A stretch of 64,000 nt of DNA from Achromobacter deleyi (GTDB taxonomy: Bacteria; Pseudomonadota; Gammaproteobacteria; Burkholderiales; Burkholderiaceae_B). A model generated the notes under the pieces. It searched no databases. It had not been told where the DNA came from and worked only from the letters and a program-made list of their open reading frames with translations. Positions 37,401 through 46,083 of this stretch are shown here, piece by piece. Both the position numbers and the translations under genes were made by a program. The stretch lies in contig NZ_CADIJO010000026.1 of the NCBI RefSeq assembly GCF_902859705.1, positions 17,615-81,614 of the forward strand, read 5' to 3'. The number at the start of each line of letters is the position of its first letter. Position 1 is the first letter of the stretch.

Positions 37401-38344
37401 ACCTGGCCCAGCTGCGCGCCGAATTCGGCAAGCAGGCCCAGGCCACCTTCCAGCAGCTGGCGGCCAGCGACACCCAGGTGGCCCAGGCGCTGGCGCATGA
37501 AAACCTGACCTCCTGGTCGTTCGGTCCGCTGCCGGAGATCCTCGAGATCAAGCGCCGCGGCCAGTCGGTCATCGGCTACCCGGCGCTGGTGGATCGGGGC
37601 GCGCATTGCGATCTGGACGTGTTCGACGACCCCGACGAGGCCCGCAAGGCCCACCGGGCCGGCCTGCTCAAGCTGTTCCGGCTGGGCCTGCGCGAGCAGG
37701 TCAAGTTCCTGGAAAAGAACCTGGCCGACCTGACCAAGATCAGCATGCTCTACATGACGCTGGGCACGCAGGAAGAGCTGCGCGACCAGATCATCGACTG
37801 CGCCCTGGGCCAGGCCTGCCTGGCCGAGCCCTGGCCAGTCAACGAGCAGCAGTTCGAGGCCCGCCGCGCCGAAGGAAAGGGCCGCCTGGGCCTGTTGGCG
37901 CAGGAGGTTGCCCGCCTGGCGGGCACGGTGCTGACGGAATACGCGGCCCTGCAGCGCAAGCTGCCGCAGGCCAAGCCGCACGCGTCCGCCTACGCCGACC
38001 TGCAGCAGCAGCTGGGGGCACTGATGCCCAAGTGGTTCATCCGCGACACCCCCTACGCCCAGCTGTCCCACTACCCGCGCTACCTGAAGGCGGCGGTGGC
38101 GCGCATCGACAAGCTGCGCGCCGACCCGGGGCGGGATGCCAAGCTGGTGGCCGAAATGGCGCCGCTGCTCACCCAGTACCAGCGGGCGCGCTCGGCCCTG
38201 AAGGGGGCGCCCGACCCCCGCCTGGACGAATTCCGCTGGCTGCTCGAAGAGCTGCGGGTGGCGCTGTTTGCGCAAGAATTGCGCACGCCCATGCCGGTTT
38301 CGGTCAAGCGCCTGATGAAAAGCTGGGAATCCCTGCAACGCTGA
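34406..38344 (+). CDS. hrpA: ATP-dependent RNA helicase HrpA
   Basis: A 1312 aa DEAH-box helicase, full length for HrpA. Residues 1-50 are a low-complexity lead. Walker A GETGSGKT (74-81), the DEAH box (171-174, IIIDEAHERSLN), motif III SATID, and NVAETSLTVPGIRFVVDSG and QRAGRCGRVGPG of the second RecA domain are all present, followed by HA2/OB-like parts and the long HrpA-specific C-terminus. It acts on structured mRNA and in stalled ribosome rescue. It is divergent from argA. Confidence 0.96.
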   Translation: MPESSRPRPPEAADGSTRAPGKPRADGAAQAERRAPRPERPIPAVSYPEDLPVSARRQEIARAIANHQVVIVSGETGSGKTTQLPKICLELGRGRQKMIGHTQPRRLAATSVAKRIAEELNTPMGEVVGYQVRFNDRTGPNASIKLMTDGILLAESQRDPLLRRYDTIIIDEAHERSLNIDFLLGYLKQLLPRRPDLKIIITSATIDAERFARHFAASEDKPAPVIEVSGRLYPVELRYRPVREEPAEDEAPAKAGRDRERMSGDEERDLIDAIVDAVDECARHGPGDVLVFLPGEREIRESAEALRKRHPAGTEVLPLYARLSQAEQEQIFHPRGNARRIVLATNVAETSLTVPGIRFVVDSGLARIKRYSWRNKVEQLRIEPISRASANQRAGRCGRVGPGVCIRLYDETDFNARAAFTDPEVLRSSLASVILRMKSLKLDDIEQFPFVEAPPGRAVADGYHLLQELGAIELATADDDTDATRTGASFVLTQTGHELAKLPVDPRIGRMILAAREQQCLAEMLIIASALSVQDARDRPMQEREAAEAAHAKFADDKSEFISFLKLWRWYGEQVQHKASQRKLVGLLRQNFLSPIRLREWHDVHTQLAALVGEQGWRVNQIEATYEQLHLALLSGLLGNIGFKSDEGGHYQGARDIRFHIHPGSRLVKKAGRWIVAAELVETTRLYARCVARIDPVWLEKVGAHLIRKNWSDPRWEKKAGQVVANERATLYGLTIYTGRRIQYGRVHPREARELFIRQALVPGEIDTRLAFVAHNRKLIAGIEKLEHQTRRPDILVDDELIYAFYDRQLPADISQTATLEKWVGGLDKAAAAKLMLTRDELMRHEAAGVTTDVFPKKVEWQGVSMALDYHFEPGSPRDGVTLSVPLFALNQIDPARCEWLVPGMLKEKAHLLLKSLPQKLRRHCVPLPDYAAGFYDRWFERMADPQMGLVDALIADMWDQVQVRPAVADFKLETLPAHLFMNFRVVDEHGRMLSAGRNLAQLRAEFGKQAQATFQQLAASDTQVAQALAHENLTSWSFGPLPEILEIKRRGQSVIGYPALVDRGAHCDLDVFDDPDEARKAHRAGLLKLFRLGLREQVKFLEKNLADLTKISMLYMTLGTQEELRDQIIDCALGQACLAEPWPVNEQQFEARRAEGKGRLGLLAQEVARLAGTVLTEYAALQRKLPQAKPHASAYADLQQQLGALMPKWFIRDTPYAQLSHYPRYLKAAVARIDKLRADPGRDAKLVAEMAPLLTQYQRARSALKGAPDPRLDEFRWLLEELRVALFAQELRTPMPVSVKRLMKSWESLQR

Positions 38345-38470
38345 TGACGGGGCGGCGCGAGCCGTCCCGTATTACAGACAGATTTCAGTCGTTTTCCGTT
38401 CAGAGACGCGTCATCTGGTTATGCTTCAATGCGCGGGCCTTTCCCCGCCGCTCCCTGGAGCATTGCCGAC

Positions 38471-40204
38471 ATGTTCGAGCTTTTCAGCACCCGGACCCGC
38501 CCGTCCTCGTCGTCCCGCTCCTCGCCCAACCGCTGGGACTGGGCGCTACTGCCCCTGGTCCTGGTGGTGCTGGCCGCCATGGCCTACGGCGCCTCGCAGA
38601 TGAGCCGTCCCTTCGCCGTCGGCGAAGAACTGCCCATCTCGCTGGACCCGATCTACCTGCCGTACTACCTGTTGCGCACCATCCTGCGCATGTTCACGGC
38701 GCTGGCCTTCTCGCTGCTGTTCAGCTTTGTCTTTGCGGCCATCGCCGCCAAGTACCGCACGGCCGAAAAAGCGATGATCCCGATGCTGGACATCCTGCAG
38801 TCGGTGCCCATCCTGGGGTTCCAGGCCATCGCCATCGCCCCGTTCATTGCCCTGTTCCCCGGCAACCTGCTGGGGGTGGAATGCGCGGCGATCTTCGCCA
38901 TCTTCACCTCGCAGGCCTGGAACATGGCGTTCAGCCTGTACCAGTCCATGCGCACGGTGCCGGCCGAACTGAACGAGGCCGCCCGCGTTTTCCGGCTATC
39001 GGGCTGGCAGCGCTTCTGGCGGCTGGAATTGCCCTACGCCACGCCGGGCCTGCTCTGGAACATGATGATGTCCATGTCCGGCGGCTGGTTCTTCCTGGTC
39101 GCCGCCGAAGCCATTTCGGTGGCCGGGCAGGACATCAAGCTGCCAGGCATCGGCTCATACATCGCCGTGGCCATCGATGCCGAGAACGGCACCGCCATCG
39201 CCTGGGCCATCGGCGCCATGATGGCCGGCATCCTGCTGTACGACCAGTTGTTCTTCCGCCCGCTGCTGGCCTGGGCCGACAAGTTCCGCTTCGAGGAATC
39301 GCAGGCCGACGTCGCCCAGCAGTCCTGGCTGCTGGACTGGACCCGCCGCAGCCGCTGGATGCAGGCCCTGTCCAACCTGTTCTGGGCCCGCATGCGCCGT
39401 GCGCTGGGCTGGTTCAGCGTGTCGTACGACGGCACCTCGATCCGCGCCCGCGCCAAGGCCCCGGACCCGCGCTGGACCCGCATCTGGGATTCCCTGCTGG
39501 CTGCCGGCGCGCTGCTGGCCACCTACAAGCTGGTGGTCTTCGTGCACGCGGAAGTGGGCTGGGCCGAAGTGCTGCACGTGGTGGGCCTGGGCGGCATCAC
39601 GCTGGTGCGGGTGATGGTGCTGATCGGCCTGGCCTCGGCCATCTGGGTGCCCATTGCCGTCTGGATCGGCCTGCGGCCCAAGTATTCGCAGCGGGTGCAG
39701 GCCGTGGCGCAGTTCCTGGCGGCGTTCCCGGTCAACCTGCTGTTTCCGGCCGTGGTGTTCGTGATGGTGGCGCTGAAACTGAGCCCCAACATCTGGCTCA
39801 GCCCGTTGATCATCTTCGGCACCCAGTGGTACATCCTGTTCAACGTGGTGGCGGGGGCGTCGACCATTCCCAACGAATTGCGTCTGGCGGCCAGCAACCT
39901 GGGCCTGAAGGGCTGGCTGCTGTGGCGCCGGGTGTACCTGCCGGCGGTCTTCCCCAGCTTCATCACCGGCGCCATCACGGCCAGCGGCGGCTCCTGGAAC
40001 GCCAGCATCGTGGCCGAATACGTGTCCTGGGGCAATACCTCGCTGGTGGCCGATGGCCTGGGCAGCTACATCAAGCAGATGACCGAGCAGGGCGATTTCC
40101 ACCGCATCGCGCTCGGCATCGGGGTCATGAGCATCTTCGTCATGCTGTTGAACCGGTTTTTCTGGCGAAAACTGTATTTGCTGGCCGAAGACCGCGGCCG
40201 GTAG
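38471..40204 (+). CDS. ABC transporter permease with two fused permease domains, NitT/TauT type
   Basis: A 577 aa inner-membrane protein made of two homologous permease halves. The first coupling loop is ELNEAARVFRLSGWQRFWRLELPYATPGLLW (about residues 170-200) and the second is ELRLAASNLGLKGWLLWRRVYLPAVFPSF (about 470-500). Between them is a 60-residue hydrophilic linker. Fusion replaces a homo- or heterodimer. No periplasmic binding protein is encoded near, so the ligand, and even whether transport needs one, is open. The ATG at 38471 was chosen over a frame open to 38429. Confidence 0.9.
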   Translation: MFELFSTRTRPSSSSRSSPNRWDWALLPLVLVVLAAMAYGASQMSRPFAVGEELPISLDPIYLPYYLLRTILRMFTALAFSLLFSFVFAAIAAKYRTAEKAMIPMLDILQSVPILGFQAIAIAPFIALFPGNLLGVECAAIFAIFTSQAWNMAFSLYQSMRTVPAELNEAARVFRLSGWQRFWRLELPYATPGLLWNMMMSMSGGWFFLVAAEAISVAGQDIKLPGIGSYIAVAIDAENGTAIAWAIGAMMAGILLYDQLFFRPLLAWADKFRFEESQADVAQQSWLLDWTRRSRWMQALSNLFWARMRRALGWFSVSYDGTSIRARAKAPDPRWTRIWDSLLAAGALLATYKLVVFVHAEVGWAEVLHVVGLGGITLVRVMVLIGLASAIWVPIAVWIGLRPKYSQRVQAVAQFLAAFPVNLLFPAVVFVMVALKLSPNIWLSPLIIFGTQWYILFNVVAGASTIPNELRLAASNLGLKGWLLWRRVYLPAVFPSFITGAITASGGSWNASIVAEYVSWGNTSLVADGLGSYIKQMTEQGDFHRIALGIGVMSIFVMLLNRFFWRKLYLLAEDRGR

Positions 40205-40212
40205 GAGTCCTG

Positions 40213-41508
40213 ATGAATCCCAATCTCCTGATCGAACTGCACGACGTGGGCAAGTCGTTCCGCGCCGCGGACGGCACCGCCCGCAACGTGCTCGAACACG
40301 TGGACTTCACCTTGCGTGAAGGCGAAATCGTCGCCCTGCTGGGCAAGTCCGGCTCGGGCAAATCGACGCTGCTGCGCATCATGGCGGGGCTGGTCAATGC
40401 CGACCAGGGCACCGTCACCTACCGCGGCCAGCCCGTGTATGGCCCGGCGGCGGGCATCGCCATGGTGTTCCAGTCGTTCGCGCTGTTCCCGTGGCTGACC
40501 GCTCAGCAGAACGTCGAACTGGGCCTGGAGGCCCAGGGCGTGGCGCCCGCCGAACGCGCCAAGCGCGCCGACGCCGTGCTGGACCTGATGGGCCTGGGCG
40601 GTTTCGGCGGCGCCTTGCCGCGCGAACTGTCCGGCGGCATGCGCCAGCGCGTGGGCATCGCCCGCGCCCTGGTCATGAACCCCGACGTGCTGCTGATGGA
40701 CGAAGCCTTCTCGGCGCTGGACGTGCTGACCGGCGAAACCCTGCGCGACGACATGCTCGAGCTGTGGGACGAAAGCCGCATCTCCACCAAGGGCATCCTC
40801 ATCGTCTCGCACAACATCGAAGAAGCGGTCATGATGGCCGACCGCATCATCATCTTCTCCAGCGATCCCGGCCGCATCCGCAGCCAGGTGCAGATCGGCC
40901 TGCCGCGGCCGCGCAACGCCGATTCGCCGCAGGTGCGCGCGCTGATCGACGAGGTCTACGCGCTGATGACCCAGCGCCCGGCCCACGACGTGCCCACTCC
41001 GCGCCAGCAAGGCCTGGGCTACCGCTTCCCGCAGACCGAGGTCGAGCGCATGGAGGGCGTGCTGGACGTGCTGGCCGAAGACCCCTTCAATGGCCGCGCC
41101 GACCTGCCCAAGCTGGCCGAGGAAGCCGAGATTTCCGACGACGACCTGCTGCCGGCCTGCGAAGCCCTTGGGCTGTTCGGGCTGGCCCAGATCGACAAGG
41201 GCGATATCTTCCTGACGCCGCTGGGCCAGCGCTACGTGCATGCCGACCAGGGGCAGAAGCAGGCCATCTTCGGGCGCCAGTTGCTGGCGCACGTGCCGCT
41301 GGCCGCGCACATCCGCCACAGCCTGGAACAGGAGCCGGCCGGCGCGCTGCCGGAAAAGAATTTCCTGGATTCGCTGGAAGAATTCCTCAAGCCCGACGAA
41401 GCCGAGCGCGTGCTGAAGATTGCGGTGGAATGGGGCCGCTATGGCGAAATCTACGGGTACGACTACCACACCGGCTTGCTGACGCTGCCGGACCGCGACG
41501 CGGGGTAG
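40213..41508 (+). CDS. NitT/TauT-type ABC ATPase with a C-terminal AAA-associated domain
   Basis: A 431 aa nucleotide-binding protein. Residues 1-240 are the ATPase: Walker A GKSGSGKS, Q-loop VFQSFALFPWLT, signature LSGGMRQRVGIARAL, Walker B LLMDEAFSALD, and IIIFSSDPGRI. Residues about 275-430 form an extra helical domain (VERMEGVLDVLAEDPFNGRADLPKLAEEAEISDDDLLPACEALGLFGLAQIDKGDIFLTPLGQRYV) with a winged-helix flavour, known as AAA-associated C-terminal domain; it may be a regulatory sensor. AGGAG precedes the ATG; it follows the fused permease by 8 bp. Confidence 0.92.
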   Translation: MNPNLLIELHDVGKSFRAADGTARNVLEHVDFTLREGEIVALLGKSGSGKSTLLRIMAGLVNADQGTVTYRGQPVYGPAAGIAMVFQSFALFPWLTAQQNVELGLEAQGVAPAERAKRADAVLDLMGLGGFGGALPRELSGGMRQRVGIARALVMNPDVLLMDEAFSALDVLTGETLRDDMLELWDESRISTKGILIVSHNIEEAVMMADRIIIFSSDPGRIRSQVQIGLPRPRNADSPQVRALIDEVYALMTQRPAHDVPTPRQQGLGYRFPQTEVERMEGVLDVLAEDPFNGRADLPKLAEEAEISDDDLLPACEALGLFGLAQIDKGDIFLTPLGQRYVHADQGQKQAIFGRQLLAHVPLAAHIRHSLEQEPAGALPEKNFLDSLEEFLKPDEAERVLKIAVEWGRYGEIYGYDYHTGLLTLPDRDAG

Positions 41509-41520
41509 GTAGGGAAGGCG

Positions 41521-41542
41521 CGGCGGGCCGAACGGCCCGCCG
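41521..41542. terminator. GC hairpin between convergent genes
   Basis: A 9 bp stem, CGGCGGGCC and GGCCCGCCG, around GAAC. It sits in the 55 bp gap between the ABC ATPase (stop 41508) and lpxO (stop 41564). No T-run on either side, so strength is uncertain. Confidence 0.5.
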
Positions 41543-41563
41543 TCACATCAGGCGAGGGACGCG

Positions 41564-42463
41564 CTACAGCGCGATGAAGCCTACGATCACCAGCGCGATC
41601 AGGCCATACTTGGTGGCCTTGTACACCGTGCGGTTCCAGGCCTTGAAGGCCTTGCGTTTCTGGTCGATGACCCAGTGCGCGTGGGTCAGCTTGTTGATGG
41701 CGCCGGTCTGGTCGCCGCCGTCGTTGGGCGAGCTGGCGGCCGACATCACCACCCGGCCGAACCAGCGGTTGAACGCTTCGGCCCAGCCCCATTTCAGCGG
41801 CCGCTCGACGTCGCAGAACAGGATGATGCGGTTCTGGTCGGTGCGGTTGTAGGCTTCGTGGACGTAGGTTTCGTCGAACACCACGCTTTCGCCGTCGCGC
41901 CAGCTGTACTGTTCGCCGTCGACGATGATGTGGCAGCCGTCGTCGTTGGGCGTGACCAGGCCCAGGTGGTAGCGCAGCGAGCCGGCGAAGGGATCGCGGT
42001 GCGGGTTCAACTGGCCGCCCGGCGGCAGCTCGGCGAACATGGCCGCCTTGACCTTGGGCAGCGTCTTCAGGATCGCCACCGTCTTGGGGCACAGTTCTTC
42101 GGCCGACGGATGGCGCGCGTCATACCACTTCAGGTAGAAGCGCTTCCAGCCGTACTTGAAGAACGAATTGAAGCCGATGTCGTTGTGGCTGTCGGCCGCC
42201 TTGATGCGGCGCAGCTCGGCCATCTGCACGGCTTCGTCGCGGATGGTTTCCCAGTTGTCGTCCAGGACCTTGAGCTCGGCGATCTCGCTGGTGGTCAGGT
42301 AGGGCGTGGACGGCACGCGCGACGCCAGCACCATGAAGGCATTGACGGGCGCGAGCAGCACCGAGTGATCCAGCAATTGCCGGCCCAGCGGCAGCTTGAC
42401 GCGGCCACGGAAGTGCGCGAACAGGATGGCGGCGAGCCAGATCCCGGGTATCAGCCATTTCAT
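41564..42463 (-). CDS. lpxO: lipid A hydroxylase of the aspartyl/asparaginyl beta-hydroxylase family
   Basis: A 299 aa membrane-anchored Fe(II)/2-oxoglutarate dioxygenase that would add a 2-hydroxyl to a secondary acyl chain of lipid A. An N-terminal helix (about 1-18) and a C-terminal helix flank the catalytic domain. Iron ligands are His155 and Asp157 (NPHRDPF) and His202 (VHEAYN), with Arg212 for 2-oxoglutarate. It stands between the fused-permease transporter (convergent) and dnaE (divergent), close to the LPS cluster. Confidence 0.9.
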   Translation of the reverse strand: MKWLIPGIWLAAILFAHFRGRVKLPLGRQLLDHSVLLAPVNAFMVLASRVPSTPYLTTSEIAELKVLDDNWETIRDEAVQMAELRRIKAADSHNDIGFNSFFKYGWKRFYLKWYDARHPSAEELCPKTVAILKTLPKVKAAMFAELPPGGQLNPHRDPFAGSLRYHLGLVTPNDDGCHIIVDGEQYSWRDGESVVFDETYVHEAYNRTDQNRIILFCDVERPLKWGWAEAFNRWFGRVVMSAASSPNDGGDQTGAINKLTHAHWVIDQKRKAFKAWNRTVYKATKYGLIALVIVGFIAL

Positions 42464-42579
42464 ACGTAAATCTCGTCCTGCGGCGGGTGAGTCAGGTCCA
42501 ATCGTCTATTGTTACACAGGGGCGCCCGGCAGGCGGCGGCGGAATCGCCGACGACGCGTTTTTGGGCCGTTCGACTAGG

Positions 42580-42585
42580 TACAAT
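42580..42585 (+). promoter_or_regulatory. candidate -10 box directly before dnaE
   Basis: TACAAT ends 6 nt before the dnaE ATG at 42592. If used, transcription would begin at or next to the A of the start codon, giving a leaderless mRNA. No Shine-Dalgarno is obvious before this ATG. The -35 is not clear. Confidence 0.45.
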
Positions 42586-42591
42586 TCCGCT

Positions 42592-45500
42592 ATGTCCGAA
42601 GCCGTAACAACTCCGTCCCCATTTGTCCACCTGCGCGTCCACTCCGAGTTCTCGGTGGTGGATGGCATCGTGCGCATCCCCGACCTCATCAAGCGCGTGG
42701 CCAAGCTGGGCCAGCCTGCGGTGGCCCTGACCGATCTGTCGAACCTGTTCGGCCTGATCAAGTTCTACAAGGGCGCGCGCGGCGCGGGCGTCAAGCCCAT
42801 CGCCGGCGCCGATGTCTGGCTGACCAACGACGAAGACCCCGCCAAGCCCTTCCGGGTGCTGCTGCTGGTGCGCAACCACCAGGGCTACCTGAACCTGTGC
42901 GAACTGCTGTCGCGCTCGTTCCTGACCAACCAGGGCAAGGGCCGTGCCGAAATCCGCCGCGAATGGCTGCAAGGCCAGGAAGGCCTGATCGTGCTGTCGG
43001 GCGGGCGTGGCGGCGACGTCGGCCAGGCGCTGGACGCTGGCAACGCCGTGTCGGCGCTGGCGCTGGCGCGCCAATGGGCGTTGATGTTCCCGGGCAGCTA
43101 CTACATCGAACTGCAACGCGCCGGCATGGACGGCGACGAAGCCTACACCCAGGCCGCCATGCGCCTGGCGGCCGAAGCCGGCCTGCCGGTGGTGGCCACG
43201 CATCCGGTGCAGTTCCTGGACGAATACGAATTCCAGGCGCACGAGGCCCGGGTCTGCATCGCCGAAGGCGAAATCCTGGCCAACCCGCGCCGCGTGCGCC
43301 GCTTCACCAAAGAGCAGTACCTGCTCAGTTCCGAGGAAATGGCCCGCCGCTTCGCCGACGTGCCCTCGGCGCTGGCCAACACGGTGGAAATCGCCAAGCG
43401 CTGCAACCTGAGCCTGGTGCTGGGCAAGCCGCGCCTGCCCAACTTCCCCACGCCCGACGGCGTGACGCTGGACGACTATCTCGTCCAGCTGTCCGAGGAA
43501 GGCCTGGAAAAGCGCATGGAGTTCCTGTTCCCGAACGTCGCCGAGCGCGAGTCCAAGCGCGAGCAGTACTACGAACGCCTGCGCTGGGAATGCAAGACCA
43601 TCATCCAGATGGGCTTTCCCGGCTACTTCCTGATCGTGCAGGACTTCATCAACTGGGGCAAGAACAACGGCGTGCCCGTGGGCCCCGGCCGGGGTTCCGG
43701 CGCCGGTTCGCTGGTGGCGTACGCGCTGGGCATTACCGACCTGGACCCGATCCGCTACGACTTGCTGTTCGAGCGCTTCCTGAATCCCGAGCGGGTCTCC
43801 ATGCCCGACTTCGATATCGACTTCTGCCAGGACAACCGCGAACGGGTCATCGACTACGTCAAGGAAAAATACGGCCGCGCCGCCGTCAGCCAGATCGCCA
43901 CCTTCGGTACCCTGGGCGCCAAGGCCGTGGTGCGCGATGCCGGCCGCGTGCTGGACATGCCCTACATGTTCTGCGACGGCCTGTCCAAGCTGATCCCGTT
44001 CAACCCGATGGACCCCTGGTCGCTCGAGCGCACCCTGAAGGACGAACCCGCCTTCAAGGACCGCTACGAACAGGAAGAAGAAGTGCGCGCCCTGGTCGAC
44101 CTGGCCAAGCCGCTCGAAGGCCTGACCCGCAACATCGGCATGCACGCCGGCGGCGTGCTCATCGCGCCCGGCAAGCTCACCGACTTCTGCCCGCTGTACT
44201 GCCAGGCGGGCCAGGAAAACAGCGCGGTCTCGCAGTTCGACAAAGACGACGTCGAAGCCGCCGGCCTGGTCAAGTTCGACTTCCTGGGCCTGCGCAACCT
44301 GACCATCCTGGACTGGGCCGTGCGCTACGTGCGCCAGTTCAACGAAGACAAGCGCGACTTCGACGTCATGGCGCTCAGCCTGGACGACCCGGCCGCCTAC
44401 AAGATTCTGTGCGACGCGAACACCACCGCGGTGTTCCAGCTGGAATCGCGCGGCATGAAGGAACTGCTCAAGAAGCTGCGCCCCAACACCTTCGAAGACA
44501 TCATCGCCATGCTGGCCCTGTACCGACCGGGGCCGCTGGAATCGGGCATGGTGGACGACTTCGTCAACCGCAAGCACGGCCGTGCCGCGGTGGACTATTT
44601 CCACTCCGACCTGGAAGCGACCCTCAAGAGCACCTACGGGGTCATCGTCTACCAGGAACAGGTGATGCTGATCTCGCAGATCATCGGCGGCTACTCGCTG
44701 GGCGGCGCCGACCTGCTGCGCCGCGCCATGGGCAAGAAAAAGCCCGAGGAAATGGCCAAGCACCGCGAGCTGTTCGAACAGGGCGCCAAGGAAAAGGGCC
44801 ACGATCCCGACCTGGCGGTCAAGCTGTTCGACCTGATGGAAAAGTTCGCGGGCTACGGCTTCAACAAGTCGCACTCGGCCGCCTACGCGCTCATCTCGTA
44901 CCAGACCGCGTGGCTCAAGGCCTATCACCCCACCGAATTCCTGGCCGCCACCATGTCGTCCGATATGGACGACACGGACAAGGTCCAGATCTTCTGCCGC
45001 GACGCGCAGGACAACGGCGTGGAAGTGCTGCCGCCCGACGTCAACTTCTCGGGCTACCGCTTCGAACCGGTGACCGACAAGTACACCGAAAAGGGCAAGC
45101 CGCCGCGCACCATGCGCTACGGCCTGGGCGCCGTGAAGGGCACGGGGCAGGGCGCGGTCGAAGACATCCTGCGCGCGCGCAAGGAAGGCGGCCCGTTCCA
45201 GAACCTGTTCGACTTCTGCCGCCGCGTCAGCAAGCACGCCGTCAACCGCCGCACCATCGAAGCCCTGATCAAGGCGGGCGCGTTCGACACCATCGAACCG
45301 AACCGTGCCGCCATGCTGGCGTCGGTGCCCACCGCCATGGAAGCGGCCGAGCAGGCCGCCCGCAGCGCCAACCAGTCGTCCCTGTTCGGCGACGACAGCA
45401 GCGACGTGGTGGCCGGCGAATTGGCCAAGGTCGCGCCCTGGGACCTGCACAAGAAGCTCACCGAAGAAAAGTCCGCGCTGGGCTACTACTACAGCGGCCA

Positions 45501-46083
45501 CCTGTTCGACGCCTGGCGCGACGAAGTGCGCCAGATCGTGCCGATGCAGCTGGCGCGGGTCGAGCCGCAGCGCGACCTGCAATGGATGTGCGGGGTGCTG
45601 GCCAGCGTGCGCGTCATGATGACCCGCCGCGGCAAGATGGTCTTCGCCGTGCTCGACGATGGCACCGCGCAGGTCGAAATCTCGGTGTTCAACGAGCTAT
45701 ACGAAAAGCACCGCAACCGGTTGCGCGAAGACCAACTGGTCATCGTGCAGGGCAAGGTCAGCAACGACGACTATTCCGGCGGCATGCGCATCGTGGCCGA
45801 CCAGCTCTATGACCTGCAGCTGGCGCGCGAGGCGCGCGCCAAGTCGTTGCGCGTCAAGCTCAACGGCGCGGCCGATGCCGCGCGCCTGCGCCAGATGCTG
45901 AACCCGTTCCGCGCCGAGCCCGAAAACGGCATCCCCGGCGTGCCGGTCGACATCGTCTACACCAAGAACAATTTCCTGTGCACGGTGCGGCTGGGCGAAG
46001 AATGGCGGGTTCGCATGGCCGACACGCTGCTGGCCAACCTGAGCGCCTGGACCAAGCCGAACGGCGTGGAGGTCACGTACTGA
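42592..46083 (+). CDS. dnaE: DNA polymerase III alpha subunit
   Basis: A 1163 aa replicative polymerase. The N-terminal PHP domain begins HLRVHSEFSVVDGIVRIPDL; the catalytic palm is marked by GRGSGAGSLVAYALGITDLDPI, MPDFDIDFCQDNRERVI and NIGMHAGGVLIAPG; an OB-fold lies near the end (FAVLDDGTAQVEISVFNELYEK). Length matches DnaE of proteobacteria. The ATG at 42592 starts right after the conserved family N-terminus. Its stop overlaps the next gene start by 1 bp (TGATG), so dnaE and the LPS genes may share a transcript. Confidence 0.97.
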   Translation: MSEAVTTPSPFVHLRVHSEFSVVDGIVRIPDLIKRVAKLGQPAVALTDLSNLFGLIKFYKGARGAGVKPIAGADVWLTNDEDPAKPFRVLLLVRNHQGYLNLCELLSRSFLTNQGKGRAEIRREWLQGQEGLIVLSGGRGGDVGQALDAGNAVSALALARQWALMFPGSYYIELQRAGMDGDEAYTQAAMRLAAEAGLPVVATHPVQFLDEYEFQAHEARVCIAEGEILANPRRVRRFTKEQYLLSSEEMARRFADVPSALANTVEIAKRCNLSLVLGKPRLPNFPTPDGVTLDDYLVQLSEEGLEKRMEFLFPNVAERESKREQYYERLRWECKTIIQMGFPGYFLIVQDFINWGKNNGVPVGPGRGSGAGSLVAYALGITDLDPIRYDLLFERFLNPERVSMPDFDIDFCQDNRERVIDYVKEKYGRAAVSQIATFGTLGAKAVVRDAGRVLDMPYMFCDGLSKLIPFNPMDPWSLERTLKDEPAFKDRYEQEEEVRALVDLAKPLEGLTRNIGMHAGGVLIAPGKLTDFCPLYCQAGQENSAVSQFDKDDVEAAGLVKFDFLGLRNLTILDWAVRYVRQFNEDKRDFDVMALSLDDPAAYKILCDANTTAVFQLESRGMKELLKKLRPNTFEDIIAMLALYRPGPLESGMVDDFVNRKHGRAAVDYFHSDLEATLKSTYGVIVYQEQVMLISQIIGGYSLGGADLLRRAMGKKKPEEMAKHRELFEQGAKEKGHDPDLAVKLFDLMEKFAGYGFNKSHSAAYALISYQTAWLKAYHPTEFLAATMSSDMDDTDKVQIFCRDAQDNGVEVLPPDVNFSGYRFEPVTDKYTEKGKPPRTMRYGLGAVKGTGQGAVEDILRARKEGGPFQNLFDFCRRVSKHAVNRRTIEALIKAGAFDTIEPNRAAMLASVPTAMEAAEQAARSANQSSLFGDDSSDVVAGELAKVAPWDLHKKLTEEKSALGYYYSGHLFDAWRDEVRQIVPMQLARVEPQRDLQWMCGVLASVRVMMTRRGKMVFAVLDDGTAQVEISVFNELYEKHRNRLREDQLVIVQGKVSNDDYSGGMRIVADQLYDLQLAREARAKSLRVKLNGAADAARLRQMLNPFRAEPENGIPGVPVDIVYTKNNFLCTVRLGEEWRVRMADTLLANLSAWTKPNGVEVTY

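Noticed and set aside
34232..38338. 1368-codon open frame on the minus strand
   Set aside because: It is the antisense shadow of hrpA, which has complete helicase motifs on the plus strand. Composition is unlike a real protein.
37606..41508. 1300-codon open frame on the plus strand
   Set aside because: Only its last third, from 40213, is a gene (the ABC ATPase). The upstream part is out of frame with hrpA and the fused permease, both of which are clear.
42460..45582. 1040-codon open frame on the minus strand
   Set aside because: Antisense to dnaE, low-complexity, no domain.
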